Positions 41,800 through 51,422 are shown, counted from the first letter of the stretch. The stretch is 64,000 nucleotides of DNA from Lentzea waywayandensis (GCF_900115955.1 NZ_FOYL01000001.1:930001-994000); one strand, 5' to 3'. Notes: generated by a model not told the origin, from the letters alone. Numbers and translations are program-made.

Positions 41800-43748
41800 T
41801 GACGGGCTAGGTGGTCGCGCAGCCGTTCGTGGCGGAACTGGTAGTTCGCGCCGGACTGCCGCAGCACGCCGAGCTCGTAGGCGTCCTCGAGGAACGCGAC
41901 CATCGCCCACGGCATCCGCCCGGTCATCGGCCACCAGAAGCGGGCCAGGATCAGCCACTGGCCCCACGCGGTGAACGTGACCAGGTAGCCGAGCGCGGCG
42001 ACGCAGCCGCTGATGGCGCCGATCGCGAGAAGGGCGAGCGGCCGCCAGTCCAGGACGCCGACCACCACCTCGATCAGCTGAACGACCACGTAGCTGCTGA
42101 GCAGGAACGCGAGGGCGACCGCGGGAACCAGCGCCGCGGCCTGACGCAGGGCGGTCACGCGGTTCTCGGCCAGAAGGCCGACGGGGTCGAAGGCCCTGCT
42201 GATGTCGAGCGGCGACTCGAAGGCCGCGGCGAGGCCGAGCACCAGGCCACCCGCGACGGCGAAGATCAGGCCCCACATGATCGAGTTGGCGAGCGTCATG
42301 ACGAGCAGGTCGGCCGTGGTCACCTCGTCGGGGATGGCACCGAACAGCTCGCCGAAGAGAGTGCGCAGTGACGTGGTCGCGACGCCGTACCCGGCTCCCG
42401 CCCCGAATCCTCCGGTCAGGCCGATGGTGACCGAGCCGAGCAGTGACCGGCCGGTGCGGGGGCCTCGCCACCGCAGCCGCACCCGCGACGGCCTGACGAC
42501 GTGTCCCCTGACCGTGATCACGGCGTAGACCAGGCCGAACACGATGCCGACCATGGACCCCATGAACACGCCCTCGAACAGTGCCGTGCGCACGCCACGC
42601 GCCAGGCCTGTCTCGGCCGAGTACACCGGCAGGTAGATCATCCAGTCGAAGAGCGCGGTCAGCAGTGACACCGCCACCACGACGGAGGCGATGCGCCGGA
42701 GGCGGCTCATCGCGCCACCGAGCTCCCACCACGCCAGATCCCGCGTGCCGAGCCGGGCCAGGTGCCCGAGCCACCGGCGGGCGTCGTCGGTCTCCCACCG
42801 GCGGTGGTCGCGGTAGGCGGCCGGTACGAACGCGCCGAGCAGGTGTTCCTCGGTGGCGGCTTCGTCCGGGAAGCGCGTGGCGTCGAGCAACGCGGACGGG
42901 CTCTCGGCGCCGCTGTGGACCTTGCGCGCGAGGGAAGCCATCAGCGGTGTCCGCAACACCTTGGCGAGGCGGCCGTCTGGACGGGCCTCCATCTCCGCGA
43001 GCACCGGCGCCCACGTGCCGGGCAGGTAGGCGGACAGGTCGGCCGCGGTGACGCCGGTCAACTCGATGGCCGCCGACCTGCCGAGCGGGCGGCTCGCGTT
43101 CTCGTACTCGCCGAGCCTGCTGGTCAGCAGGCACGGCAGGTTCGAGCAGCTCAGCTTCTCCAGCGCCCGGTCGTGCAGACCGGACGCGATCTCGTCGAAG
43201 CCGTCGAGCACCGGCAGGATCCAGCCGTCCTCGACCAGTTCGACGGCGAGGCTCGCGCCGCCGGGAACCTGCGCGTCCATGCCCGTGTGGTCGCGCAGCA
43301 ACCGTTCGACCAGCCAGTCGCGCAGGCCGAGGCGCGCCGGGTCCCACGAGGCGAGGCTGAAGATCACCGGGACCGGGTCGGAGGCGACGCGGTGCCGCAC
43401 GAACTCCTGGACGAACCGGATCGCCAGCATCGTCTTGCCGGAGCCGGGCTCGCCGAGCACGACCAGCCGTTCGCCGGGGAGATTCCGGTAGACGTCCGCG
43501 ATCGTGTCCCCCTCCTTCCCGGAGCCGAGGCCGGTCCGCGCCCGCCACCGGACGGTCAGCGGGCCGGGGTCGTACAGGCCGCGGTTCTCCTCTTCCCTGC
43601 GGCAGCGGCGGTGCATGGTTTCCGCCAGTTTCCGCGCCTGCGAATTCACCAGGCCGGTATCCCGCCGTTGTGCCGCACCCAGTTTCAGCACCGAGTCGAA
43701 TCCCGAGGTCGTCGCCCGGATCGGGAACTGCTTCGACGGCTCGGTCAC
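41796..43748 (-). CDS. NACHT-domain NTPase with C-terminal membrane domain
   Basis: A 650-residue protein. A NACHT module follows a short N-terminus: Walker A GEPGSGKT at 99-106 and Walker B VLDGFDEI at 180-187, with LTSRLGEYE as a sensor region. From about residue 370 there are roughly eight membrane helices, and the C-terminus returns to a soluble tail (GANYQFRHERLRDHLARH). Bacterial NACHT proteins include antiphage sensors, but the membrane-bound actinomycete type is uncharacterised. The GTG at 43748 is preferred; longer frames overlap the divergent esterase. Confidence 0.85.
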   Translation of the reverse strand: MTEPSKQFPIRATTSGFDSVLKLGAAQRRDTGLVNSQARKLAETMHRRCRREEENRGLYDPGPLTVRWRARTGLGSGKEGDTIADVYRNLPGERLVVLGEPGSGKTMLAIRFVQEFVRHRVASDPVPVIFSLASWDPARLGLRDWLVERLLRDHTGMDAQVPGGASLAVELVEDGWILPVLDGFDEIASGLHDRALEKLSCSNLPCLLTSRLGEYENASRPLGRSAAIELTGVTAADLSAYLPGTWAPVLAEMEARPDGRLAKVLRTPLMASLARKVHSGAESPSALLDATRFPDEAATEEHLLGAFVPAAYRDHRRWETDDARRWLGHLARLGTRDLAWWELGGAMSRLRRIASVVVAVSLLTALFDWMIYLPVYSAETGLARGVRTALFEGVFMGSMVGIVFGLVYAVITVRGHVVRPSRVRLRWRGPRTGRSLLGSVTIGLTGGFGAGAGYGVATTSLRTLFGELFGAIPDEVTTADLLVMTLANSIMWGLIFAVAGGLVLGLAAAFESPLDISRAFDPVGLLAENRVTALRQAAALVPAVALAFLLSSYVVVQLIEVVVGVLDWRPLALLAIGAISGCVAALGYLVTFTAWGQWLILARFWWPMTGRMPWAMVAFLEDAYELGVLRQSGANYQFRHERLRDHLARH

Positions 43749-43876
43749 ACCGCCAGCGTCCCGGATTGCGGCTCCACGTGTCCACCCGGCCACCGATGGC
43801 CGGTTCCTGGCCTGGTCGCCGAGCAGGCACAACGCCATGATCGACGTGCTCGAAAGGAAACCGGAGGGGGAATTCC

Positions 43877-44953
43877 ATGTCGATTCGATTTCGCACCGCG
43901 CGAAAACGCGGAACGTGCTTGTTCGCCGCGCTGACCGCCGCACTGGCGTTGTCCAGTCCTGAGGCGAAAGCCGCCGAGGCGGCACCACCGCAATTCACCG
44001 ACGGATTCGGCCTGGTCGTCACGAGCAAGCCGCGCTGGGTCGACGAGAACCGTCGCACCTTCATCTTCAGCGTGTCCACGGACCAGGTGCCGACGCCGAC
44101 CCTCCTGGACGGCCAGGAGCCCGGCAGGCACGCCGTCGTCGTCACGCTGCCGGACGACTACAGCGAGACGACCAGGAACTACCCGGTCCAGTACTACCTG
44201 CACGGCCACCCCGACCGGCCCGACGCGCAGTGGAACCAGCGGGTGGTCGAGAAGGCGACGGCCGGTAGGGACCTGATCACCGTGCAGCCCAACGGGAGTG
44301 GCCGCGGCTGGTACTCGAACTGGGTCAACCCCGGTGCCGCGGGGCCGCAGAACTGGGAGACGTTCCACCTGGAGCAGGTGATCCCGTTCGTCGACGCCAA
44401 CCTGCGCACGAAGGCGGCCAAGGCGGATCGCGCGATCGTCGGGCACTCGATGGGCGGCTTCGGGGCGTTGCACTACGCCGAGCACCGGCCCGACCTCTTC
44501 GGCTACGCCGGCAGCTTCTCCGGTGGCCTCGACCTGCGGAACTCCGAGATGCGCGCGGCGATCACGGCCACCCTGGTCAACCCGGCGAGCGGCACGCCGA
44601 CCGTGAACGCCGACGCGATCTTCGGGCCGCCGATCTGGCCGTTCGACGGCATCTGGAACGCGCAGAGTCCGGCGCACAACGTGACGTCGTTGAGGGGCAT
44701 GGGCGTCGCGCTGTACACGGGCAACGGCGGCGACCTGACGGTCAACCCGATCCAGGCGGTGTTCGAGAACCGGGCCAGGGAGACGGCGCTGGTCACGGCC
44801 GCCAACCTCACCGCCGCGGGCATCGGGTTCCACTTCTCCGACTACGGCGACGGCAGCACGTGGGCACCGGGCTGCACGGGCAAGCACGCCGACGAGGCGT
44901 GCGTGCAGGCCGACATGAACCACTTCGTCGGACTGTTCACGCGACACGCCTGA
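43877..44953 (+). CDS. Secreted alpha/beta-hydrolase esterase (antigen 85-like)
   Basis: A 358-residue exported serine esterase (signal ends near AKAAEA, residue 34). The nucleophile is S191 in GHSMGGFGALHY, and the fold resembles the esterase D/antigen 85 group, with YYLHGHPD and LITVQPNGSGRGWYSNW around the oxyanion region. A late NHFVG histidine probably completes the triad. Substrates may be envelope lipids or plant esters; not resolved. Followed by a secreted protease gene. Confidence 0.87.
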   Translation: MSIRFRTARKRGTCLFAALTAALALSSPEAKAAEAAPPQFTDGFGLVVTSKPRWVDENRRTFIFSVSTDQVPTPTLLDGQEPGRHAVVVTLPDDYSETTRNYPVQYYLHGHPDRPDAQWNQRVVEKATAGRDLITVQPNGSGRGWYSNWVNPGAAGPQNWETFHLEQVIPFVDANLRTKAAKADRAIVGHSMGGFGALHYAEHRPDLFGYAGSFSGGLDLRNSEMRAAITATLVNPASGTPTVNADAIFGPPIWPFDGIWNAQSPAHNVTSLRGMGVALYTGNGGDLTVNPIQAVFENRARETALVTAANLTAAGIGFHFSDYGDGSTWAPGCTGKHADEACVQADMNHFVGLFTRHA

Positions 44954-45048
44954 CGTGCGACGTTCGTCGTGAGCCGAACGGGGCATTTCTGAAACCCCGC
45001 GTCCCGAATGCCGTCCCACCTCCTCTAATGACTCGACGGGCCCCTGCA

Positions 45049-45067
45049 CCCGCGCGAAGTGCGCGGG
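45049..45067 (+). promoter_or_regulatory. Hairpin in leader of subtilisin gene
   Basis: CCCGCGC (45049-45055) pairs with GCGCGGG (45061-45067) around GAAGT, about 28 bases before the start codon and just upstream of the GGAG ribosome sites. It may be the terminator of the esterase gene or a stability element of the protease leader. Confidence 0.4.
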
Positions 45068-45095
45068 CAACGCCCGCTTAGGAGTTGGAGGAATC

Positions 45096-46823
45096 GTGTT
45101 CCTGGGTTCACGATCACGCCTGCGGACCGCGGTCATCGCCGCGGCCGTGGGCGCCGGTGTGCTGACGGCGGCCACCCCCGCCGCGGCGGCACCCGCCGCA
45201 GGTACGCGTGCTTATCTGGTCATCACGGCGCCCGGTGCCACGGCCGGTGCCGCGACGGCGGTGGGCAGCAACGGTGGCACGGTGTGGACGAGCTACGACG
45301 CCATCGGTGTCATCGTCGCGCACTCGGGTGCCTCTGACTTCGCCACCAAGATGCGCGCCATCAGCGGTGTGCAGAAGGTCGGTGCCACGCGCACCAGCGA
45401 CATCCCCGCCGAGGCGGCGAACCCGCCGCTTTACCCTGCGCAGACGCAAAGCGCTCCGTCAACCAGTGAGCCGGTGCGCACGGACATGGCTCAGATCGGC
45501 GCCGACAAGGCGTGGGCAGTCAACCAGGGCTCGTCCAGCGTCACGGTCGGTGTGCTCGACACTGGCGTGGACGACCTGCACGACGACCTCAAGGCGAACT
45601 TCGACGCCGCCAACTCCGCGTCCTGTGCCTACGGCAAGCTCGACACCCGCGCTGGTTCGTGGCGTGACATCGACGGCCACGGCACACACGTCGCCGGCAC
45701 GATCGCGGCGGCCAAGAACGGGCGAGGCGTGGTCGGTGTCGCTCCCGGCGTGAAGATCGCCGGCGTGCGGGTCGCCGAGAGGTTCGGCGCCGACGAGTCG
45801 CTGTTCTTCCCCGAGAACACCATCTGCGCCATGGTCTTCTCCGGTGACCGCGGCTTCGAGGTGACCAACAACAGCTACTACACCGACCCGTGGTTGTTCA
45901 ACTGCCCGGACAACGCCGACCAGGACGCGATCCTCGAAGGCGTGAAGCGCGCGGTGGCCTACGCCGAGGGCAAGGGTGTGCTCAACGTCGCCGCGGCGGG
46001 CAACGAGAACTACAACCTCGCGAGCAAGAGCAGCGACGCGACCAGCCCCAACGACTCCACTCCGGCGACGCGCACGATCACCAACGCCTGTCTGAGCGTC
46101 CCGACCGAGGTCTCCGGCGTCGTCAGCGTCGCGTCGATCAACTCGAGCAACGCCAAGTCGATCTTCTCGAACTTCGGCACCGACAAGATCCACATCTCGG
46201 CGCCCGGTGACAACGTCTACTCCACGACGCGCGGCGGCAAGTACGGCTCCAAGTCCGGCACGTCGATGGCCTCCCCGCACGTCGCGGGTGTCGCCGCGCT
46301 GCTCAAGTCCACCAACCCCACCGCCACCCCGGCCCAGCTGCGCACGCTGCTGGCGACCCAGGCGGACGACCTGAGCTGCTCCGACAGCCGGTGCGCCGGC
46401 ACCACGGCGAAGAACAACTTCTTCGGCGAGGGCCGCGTCGACGCGCAGGCCGCGGTCGGCACCGGCACGCCTCCCGGCAACTCGTTCGAGAACACCGCCG
46501 ACGTGGCCATCCCGGACGCCGGCGCGGCCGTGACGAGCTCGATCACGGTCTCGGGCGTCACCGGCAACGCCCCGGCGACGTTGAAGGTCGACGTCAACAT
46601 CGTGCACACCTACCGAGGTGACCTGGTCATCGACCTGATCGCCCCGGACGGCACGGCGTACCGGCTCAAGGCTTCGAGCAGCAACGACAGTGCCGACAAC
46701 GTCGTGGCGACCTACCAGGTCAACGCGTCGAGCGAGGTCGCGAACGGCACCTGGAAGCTGCAGGTCAAGGACGTCGCGGCGCAGGACACCGGCTACGTCG
46801 ACTCCTGGAAGCTGACCTTCTAG
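45096..46823 (+). CDS. Secreted subtilisin-like S8 protease with P-domain
   Basis: A 575-residue exported peptidase. Signal peptide (to about residue 36) and an inhibitor-like pro-region are followed by the catalytic triad D155 (VLDTGVDD), H195 (GHGTHVAG) and S390 (GTSMASPHVAG), with N303 in AAGNEN for the oxyanion hole. Residues from about 465 form a proprotein-convertase P-domain (VNIVHTYRGDLVIDLIAPDG to YVDSWKLTF). GTG start, with GGAGTTGGAGG upstream. Likely a nutritional or development-linked protease. Confidence 0.94.
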   Translation: MFLGSRSRLRTAVIAAAVGAGVLTAATPAAAAPAAGTRAYLVITAPGATAGAATAVGSNGGTVWTSYDAIGVIVAHSGASDFATKMRAISGVQKVGATRTSDIPAEAANPPLYPAQTQSAPSTSEPVRTDMAQIGADKAWAVNQGSSSVTVGVLDTGVDDLHDDLKANFDAANSASCAYGKLDTRAGSWRDIDGHGTHVAGTIAAAKNGRGVVGVAPGVKIAGVRVAERFGADESLFFPENTICAMVFSGDRGFEVTNNSYYTDPWLFNCPDNADQDAILEGVKRAVAYAEGKGVLNVAAAGNENYNLASKSSDATSPNDSTPATRTITNACLSVPTEVSGVVSVASINSSNAKSIFSNFGTDKIHISAPGDNVYSTTRGGKYGSKSGTSMASPHVAGVAALLKSTNPTATPAQLRTLLATQADDLSCSDSRCAGTTAKNNFFGEGRVDAQAAVGTGTPPGNSFENTADVAIPDAGAAVTSSITVSGVTGNAPATLKVDVNIVHTYRGDLVIDLIAPDGTAYRLKASSSNDSADNVVATYQVNASSEVANGTWKLQVKDVAAQDTGYVDSWKLTF

Positions 46824-46891
46824 AACGGCATTCGGACGAACCTCGGCGGCCACGGCTAACTAACGTCCCTGCCTGCAGCGATAGCAGTGAC

Positions 46892-47533
46892 GTGGAACCC
46901 GATCTGTGGTCGTCGGCCGCCGAGGCCCTCGACGAGCACGAACACGCCCTCGTGATGGCCCGGCTGGCCGGCACGGTCGTCGGTCCCGGCCAGACCGAAC
47001 GGCTCGCCAGGGGTGAGCGCGACGTCGTGTTCCTGCTGCCCGACCGGCTGGTGCTCGTGCGGCCGGAACCGTTCTGGACGGGTTCCTACGAACGCGGGCA
47101 GATAGTGCGCATCATGCTCGCCGCCGGGCACGTCCAGTTCGACATGACCGGCGGCGACAGCCTCGAGTTCTGGATCGACACCGAACTGTCGCCCGCCGAG
47201 CCGTTCGTGGAGCAGGCCGAGATCTGGCTGGCCCCGCGCAAGAGCTCGACCAGCGGCGCGGTCATCGGGTTCGGGCTCGCGATCGTCCTCGCGCTGCTGT
47301 TCGTGCTCGGGCCGGTGGACCTGATGCCGTCGGACGACCGGCTCACCGTCAAGTCCAGCTGCGGCGACTTCCTCCGCGCGGGCCTCGACGAACAGGTCGA
47401 GCTGCTCAGACGGCTGTTCGGGCAGGTCGGCAGACCCGACGAGGCGAACAAGCCGATGACGCTCGACGCCTCCCGGCGGCACTGCGGCGAGCACAACGGC
47501 GCGACGCTGGACTCGCTCGTCACCGGGAAGTAG
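46892..47533 (+). CDS. Single-pass membrane protein of unknown function
   Basis: A 213-residue protein. The N-terminal 115 residues look like a PH-like beta domain (RDVVFLLPDRLVLVRPEPF), followed by one transmembrane helix (AVIGFGLAIVLALLFVLGPV) and a C-terminal part with two cysteines. I recognise no named family. GTG at 46892 is assumed. It lies just upstream of the LysR gene, with only 16 bases between, so co-transcription is possible but functional linkage is not evident. Confidence 0.65.
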   Translation: MEPDLWSSAAEALDEHEHALVMARLAGTVVGPGQTERLARGERDVVFLLPDRLVLVRPEPFWTGSYERGQIVRIMLAAGHVQFDMTGGDSLEFWIDTELSPAEPFVEQAEIWLAPRKSSTSGAVIGFGLAIVLALLFVLGPVDLMPSDDRLTVKSSCGDFLRAGLDEQVELLRRLFGQVGRPDEANKPMTLDASRRHCGEHNGATLDSLVTGK

Positions 47534-47549
47534 GCCCTATCGTTCGGGA

Positions 47550-48452
47550 ATGTTCGACACCCGCCAGCTCGAGGTCTTCGCGACGGTAGCCAGAACCGGA
47601 TCGTTCAGCGCCGCCGCTCGACTGCTGCACTGCACCCAGCCCGCCGTCAGCCAGCAGATGCGTGCGCTGGAACGGCAGGTGGGCGGGCCGCTGTTCGTGC
47701 GGACGGGTCGCGGGCTGCACCTCACCGAGGCCGGGCGGATCCTGGCGGAGCGCGGATCGGACCTGCTCGACCAGCTGGCTACGACGCACCAGCAGGTCAG
47801 CGCGATCGCGACGCACGACATCGGCACGATCCGGATCTGCGCGTTCCCCAGCGCCAACGTCTCGCTGGTGCCCGCGGCGGCGGCGATCCTGGCCGAGGAA
47901 CGGCCTCAGCTCCGGCTCGAGCTCGTCGAGGAGGAGCCGCCGGACTCGTTCGCGCTGCTGAGGCGCGGTGAGGTCGATGTGGTGCTGAGCTTCAGCTACC
48001 TCGACGAGCCGCAGGACGAGGCCACGGTCAACGGCATGCTGAGCGTGCCGTTGCTGCGTGAACCGCTCGCGTTGCTCGTGCCCTCGGGGCATCGGCTCGC
48101 CGGCCGCGAGCGCGTGTCGTTGTCCGAGGCGGCTGAGGAACGCTGGATCGCCGGTTGTGTGCGGTGCCAGCGCGCGTTGCACCTGGCGTGCGGGGCGGCC
48201 GGGTTCGTCCCGGACATCACCTGCTCCACGGACGACAACCTGGCCATCCAGAGTCTCGTCACCGCAGGTCTGGGCGTCGCGCTGGTGCCGAGGCTGCTGT
48301 TGTCGTTCCTGAAGCACCCCGGTCTCACCGTGGTCGAGGTCGAGTCGGCGGCGCAACGGCTCACCTCGCTCTACACGTGGCCGGACCTGATCAAGCTGCC
48401 GATCATGCGCGCGACCGTGGACGCGTTGATCTCCGCGTCGGCCAAGGCATAA
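47550..48452 (+). CDS. LysR-family regulator
   Basis: A 300-residue LysR regulator. The HTH is at residues 3-60 (DTRQLEVFATVARTGSFSAAA, then CTQPAVSQQMRALE), followed by the ligand-binding domain. It sits directly upstream of a YeiH-type exporter, an arrangement also seen in E. coli (yeiE-yeiH), so it probably activates that gene in response to sulfite or a sulfonate; this is inference from synteny. The 69-bp gap before the exporter gene should hold its binding site. Confidence 0.9.
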   Translation: MFDTRQLEVFATVARTGSFSAAARLLHCTQPAVSQQMRALERQVGGPLFVRTGRGLHLTEAGRILAERGSDLLDQLATTHQQVSAIATHDIGTIRICAFPSANVSLVPAAAAILAEERPQLRLELVEEEPPDSFALLRRGEVDVVLSFSYLDEPQDEATVNGMLSVPLLREPLALLVPSGHRLAGRERVSLSEAAEERWIAGCVRCQRALHLACGAAGFVPDITCSTDDNLAIQSLVTAGLGVALVPRLLLSFLKHPGLTVVEVESAAQRLTSLYTWPDLIKLPIMRATVDALISASAKA

Positions 48453-48521
48453 GCGCGCCTTATACGCCCCCAACAAATGGCCATCTACTGCGCATAGCCC
48501 GCACTGGTCATCGTTGGCGGT

Positions 48522-49517
48522 ATGGGCATCGTCAGGACCTCTCCGCGCACGACCGACTCGGTGCTGCCCGGCCTGGCCCTGGTCGCGGGCGGTGTCGCGG
48601 TCGCGATGGTCGTGTCCTGGCTTCAGCCCTCGGTCAGCGCGCTCACGGTCGCGGTGCTGCTCGGTGCGGTCGTGGCCAACGTCGTGACGCTGCCGCGGTC
48701 GGTCACTCCGGGCGTGAAGCTCGCCGGACGTCGCCTGCTGCGCCTCGGTGTCGTGCTGCTCGGGCTGAAGCTGGTCTTCCAGGACGTGCTGAAGCTCGGC
48801 TACGAGATCCTGCTGCTCGCGGTCGTCGCCGTGGTCGTCACGTTCGTCGTGACGCGCTGGCTCGGCCGGGTGCTCGGGGTGAGCGAGGGCCTGTCGTTGC
48901 TGATCGCGACCGGGTTCTCGATCTGCGGCGCCTCGGCGGTCGCCGCGATGAACAGCGTGCGCGAGCAGGACGAGGACGACGTCGCGAAGGCGCTCGGCCT
49001 GGTCACGCTCTTCGGCACCGTCGCGATGTTCAGCCTGCCCGCGTTGTTCCCGCTGACCGGCCTCACGCCCGCGCAGTACGGGGTGTGGGCGGGTGGCAGC
49101 GTGCACGAGGTCGCGCAGGTCGTCGCCGCGGCCGGACCCGTCACCGGCGCGCTGGCCATCGCCGTGGCGGTGAAGCTGACGCGGGTCGTGCTGCTCGCGC
49201 CGATGCTCGCCGCCGTGAGCTTCGCCGAACGCCTCAAGTACCCGGCGTCCGGGCAGCGTCCGCCGCTCGTGCCGTTGTTCGTGCTCGGATTCCTGGCCAT
49301 GGCGGCGATCCGCGCCACTGGTCTGCTGCCCGACGTCGTGCTGTCTGCGGCGACGTTCGTGGACAACGTGCTGCTGGCCGCGGGCATGTTCGCCCTCGGC
49401 ACGGCGGTGCGCCTGCGTTCCCTCATCCGCTCCGGCCCGGCCGTGCTGTTGCTGGGCCTGCTCTCGACCACGGTGATCGTCGTCCTCGTGCTGACGGGCA
49501 CGGTGCTGATCGGCTGA
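48522..49517 (+). CDS. YeiH/UPF0324-family putative sulfate exporter
   Basis: A 331-residue protein with about ten transmembrane helices. The conserved family phrases GVVLLGLKL, IATGFSICGASAVAAM and AGGSVHEVAQVVAAA are present. UPF0324 proteins are proposed to export sulfate or sulfite or to move sulfonates; direct proof is thin. Placed after a LysR gene and before a cysteine dioxygenase gene, it fits disposal of sulfur oxidation products from cysteine. Confidence 0.9.
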   Translation: MGIVRTSPRTTDSVLPGLALVAGGVAVAMVVSWLQPSVSALTVAVLLGAVVANVVTLPRSVTPGVKLAGRRLLRLGVVLLGLKLVFQDVLKLGYEILLLAVVAVVVTFVVTRWLGRVLGVSEGLSLLIATGFSICGASAVAAMNSVREQDEDDVAKALGLVTLFGTVAMFSLPALFPLTGLTPAQYGVWAGGSVHEVAQVVAAAGPVTGALAIAVAVKLTRVVLLAPMLAAVSFAERLKYPASGQRPPLVPLFVLGFLAMAAIRATGLLPDVVLSAATFVDNVLLAAGMFALGTAVRLRSLIRSGPAVLLLGLLSTTVIVVLVLTGTVLIG

Positions 49518-49547
49518 TCTCCCCGTTCCTCGAAGGAGGACCCGCTC

Positions 49548-50081
49548 ATGACGCACAGCCTGCTCTCCCCCACGGCCACGCTTCTGGTGGGCTCGCTCCG
49601 GGCCGCGATCGCGCGCGGTGGTGACGACGCGGCCGTTGCCGCGCGGGTGTCCAGGACGCTCGAAGGCCACCTCACCGACCCGTTCCTGCTGAGCGCGGCG
49701 CAACGGGAACCCGACCCGAACGCGTACCGCCAGCACGTCCTGCACGTCGAGCCGGACGGGACCTTCTCCGTCGTCGCGCTGGTCTGGTTGCCGGGCCAGG
49801 AGACGTGCATCCACGACCACGTCTCTTGGTGCGTCGTCGGCACCTACGTCGGCGAGGAGGAGGAGACCACCTACCGGTTGCGCGGCGATCGGCTGATTCC
49901 GTTGCGCTTCACCAAGACCCCGGAGGGCGTCGCGTCGTACCTGGTGCCGCCGGGCGACATCCACAAGGTGTGCAACAACTCCAGCTCCGTGGCGATCTCG
50001 ATCCACGTCTACGGGGCCGACGTCAGCGTGCTGGGCACGAGCATCCGGCGACGCTACGACCAGCTCGTCATCGGGCGATGA
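49548..50081 (+). CDS. Cysteine dioxygenase family protein
   Basis: A 177-residue cupin of the type I cysteine dioxygenase group, which oxidises cysteine to cysteine sulfinate. The iron ligands are H89 and H91 (CIHDHVSW) and H139 (PGDIHKV); H153 and Y155 in ISIHVYG match the second-shell pair of the mammalian enzyme. The Cys in the first motif region (CIHDH) is differently placed from the Cys-Tyr crosslink of eukaryotes. GGAGGA precedes the ATG. It probably works with the sulfur exporter 30 bases upstream. Confidence 0.87.
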   Translation: MTHSLLSPTATLLVGSLRAAIARGGDDAAVAARVSRTLEGHLTDPFLLSAAQREPDPNAYRQHVLHVEPDGTFSVVALVWLPGQETCIHDHVSWCVVGTYVGEEEETTYRLRGDRLIPLRFTKTPEGVASYLVPPGDIHKVCNNSSSVAISIHVYGADVSVLGTSIRRRYDQLVIGR

Positions 50082-50682
50082 CGCCCCGTTCGATCGCACC
50101 GGTGGCGAACTCGATCAGCTGAGCCGGCTTGACCCGGTTGATCCGCGCGCCCTGAAGCAACAGGTCGTCGGCGAGACCGATCAACGAGTCCCAGACCCAG
50201 TGCGGCAACGCGGGATCGTCGATCAGCTCCTGGCCGCACGCCTCGGCGGTCTCGGTCAACGCCTTCGCGAGCGCCTTGAGCGTCTTGCGGTAGTCCTGCG
50301 CCGATCCGGCGACCTCCTTGCCGCGGCGGCCGCCGGAGAGCACCTTGGCCTCCCACTGCGCCGCCGAACGGCCGAAGCGCCGCCACAGGTCGGTGATCTG
50401 GGGCTCGATCTCCTTGAGCACGCCCGCGATCCCGAGGCTCCGGTCCACTTGGGCGAGGGTGCGTTGCAGGTCGTCCAGGCGGCGTTCCATCAACGCCGCG
50501 AAGACGTCCTCCTTGCCGGAGAAGTACTGGTACACGGTGCCGGAACTGACTCCCGCGCCGACGGCGATCGCGCGCATGGTCAGACCCGCGTAGCCCTGCT
50601 CTTCGAGGATCAGCTCGGCGGACGACAGGATGTCGCGCCGCCTGCCCTCCGCGTCACCCCAGGCCGTTTGCTCGGTGCTCAC
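50068..50682 (-). CDS. TetR-family regulator of the sulfation locus
   Basis: A 204-residue TetR regulator with HTH LTMRAIAVGAGVSSGTVYQYF near residues 33-55. GTG at 50682 (VSTEQTAWGD) is the likely start; the longer frame to 50718 would cross the operator. It is divergent from cysQ-cysD-cysNC, and the gap has a perfect 12-bp inverted repeat. A similar element recurs before the sulfotransferase operon, so it may control both. Its 3' end overlaps the convergent dioxygenase gene by 14 bases. Confidence 0.88.
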   Translation of the reverse strand: MSTEQTAWGDAEGRRRDILSSAELILEEQGYAGLTMRAIAVGAGVSSGTVYQYFSGKEDVFAALMERRLDDLQRTLAQVDRSLGIAGVLKEIEPQITDLWRRFGRSAAQWEAKVLSGGRRGKEVAGSAQDYRKTLKALAKALTETAEACGQELIDDPALPHWVWDSLIGLADDLLLQGARINRVKPAQLIEFATGAIERGVIAR

Positions 50683-50698
50683 GATCCGCAGCTTACTT

Positions 50699-50732
50699 TG
50701 AACAACGTTCAGAAGCATATTGAACGTTGTTC
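50699..50732. promoter_or_regulatory. Palindromic operator between TetR and cysQ genes
   Basis: GAACAACGTTCA (50700-50711) and TGAACGTTGTTC (50721-50732) are perfect 12-bp inverted arms with a nine-base spacer. Each arm is itself a GAAC-N3-GTTC palindrome. They fill the 74-bp gap between the divergent starts, a typical place for autoregulation by the TetR protein. Confidence 0.78.
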
Positions 50733-50756
50733 GGTTTGGTCGCTACGCTGCGGTGC

Positions 50757-51422
50757 ATGGCGGAGAGCGACGCGGAGCTGGCCAGGCGGCTGGCGACCGA
50801 GACAGGCAGGTTGCTGATCAGCGTCAGACCCGGCGACGGCGATCATGTCGCGCAGCTCTTCCTCGCCGCGCAACTGAACGAGCACCGGCCAGGGGATTCG
50901 GTGCTGTCCGAGGAGGCAGCCGACGACCCGCGCAGGCTGGCCGCCGACCGGGTGTGGATCATCGACCCGCTGGACGGCAGCCGCGAGTACGCCGAACCCG
51001 GTCGCACCGACTGGGCCGTGCACGTGGCGCTCTGGGAACGCGGTGAGCTCGTGGCCGGAGCGGTCGCGGTGCCCGCACTGCCCAGGACTCCACGAATCTC
51101 GCACCGCCGGCTGCGGATCGTGGTCAGCCGCACCCGGCCGCCCGCGTTCGCGCAACGGGTCGCCGAGGCGATCAACGGCGTGCTGGTGCCGATGGGCAGC
51201 GCGGGTGCGAAGACGATGGCCGTCGTGCGCGGTGACGCCGACGCCTATCTGCACGCGGGCGGCATGTACGAGTGGGACACGGCGGCACCCGTCTTCGTGG
51301 CCCGCGCGGCCGGGTTGCACGCCTCGCGCGTCGACGGGCGACCGCTCGTCTACAACCAGCCCGATCCGTGGCAGCCCGATCTGCTGATCTGCCGTCCCGA
51401 GCTCGCGGGGGTGCTCACGTGA
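50757..51422 (+). CDS. cysQ: CysQ-like 3'-phosphoadenosine-5'-phosphate phosphatase
   Basis: A 221-residue inositol-monophosphatase-fold enzyme. Metal and phosphate sites are VLSEEAADD and [12 protein letters not shown], and the late [19 protein letters not shown] block is typical of CysQ. It dephosphorylates PAP or PAPS, removing the inhibitory by-product of sulfotransferases. It is somewhat short (about 245-270 is usual). GTGA overlap with cysD shows that phosphatase and sulfate activation are made together, which fits PAP recycling in a sulfation pathway. Confidence 0.88.
   Translation: MAESDAELARRLATETGRLLISVRPGDGDHVAQLFLAAQLNEHRPGDSVLSEEAADDPRRLAADRVWIIDPLDGSREYAEPGRTDWAVHVALWERGELVAGAVAVPALPRTPRISHRRLRIVVSRTRPPAFAQRVAEAINGVLVPMGSAGAKTMAVVRGDADAYLHAGGMYEWDTAAPVFVARAAGLHASRVDGRPLVYNQPDPWQPDLLICRPELAGVLT

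Noticed and set aside
39052..44145. A 1697-codon open frame on the minus strand
   Set aside because: It is a low-stop shadow typical of high-GC DNA. It runs antisense or out of frame through the P450, Rieske relic, NACHT and HEAT genes; its residues are dominated by R, G, A and P.
47520..50099. An 859-codon minus-strand frame
   Set aside because: Antisense to the LysR, YeiH and cysteine dioxygenase genes, very rich in Arg, Gln and His, with no domain or ribosome site.
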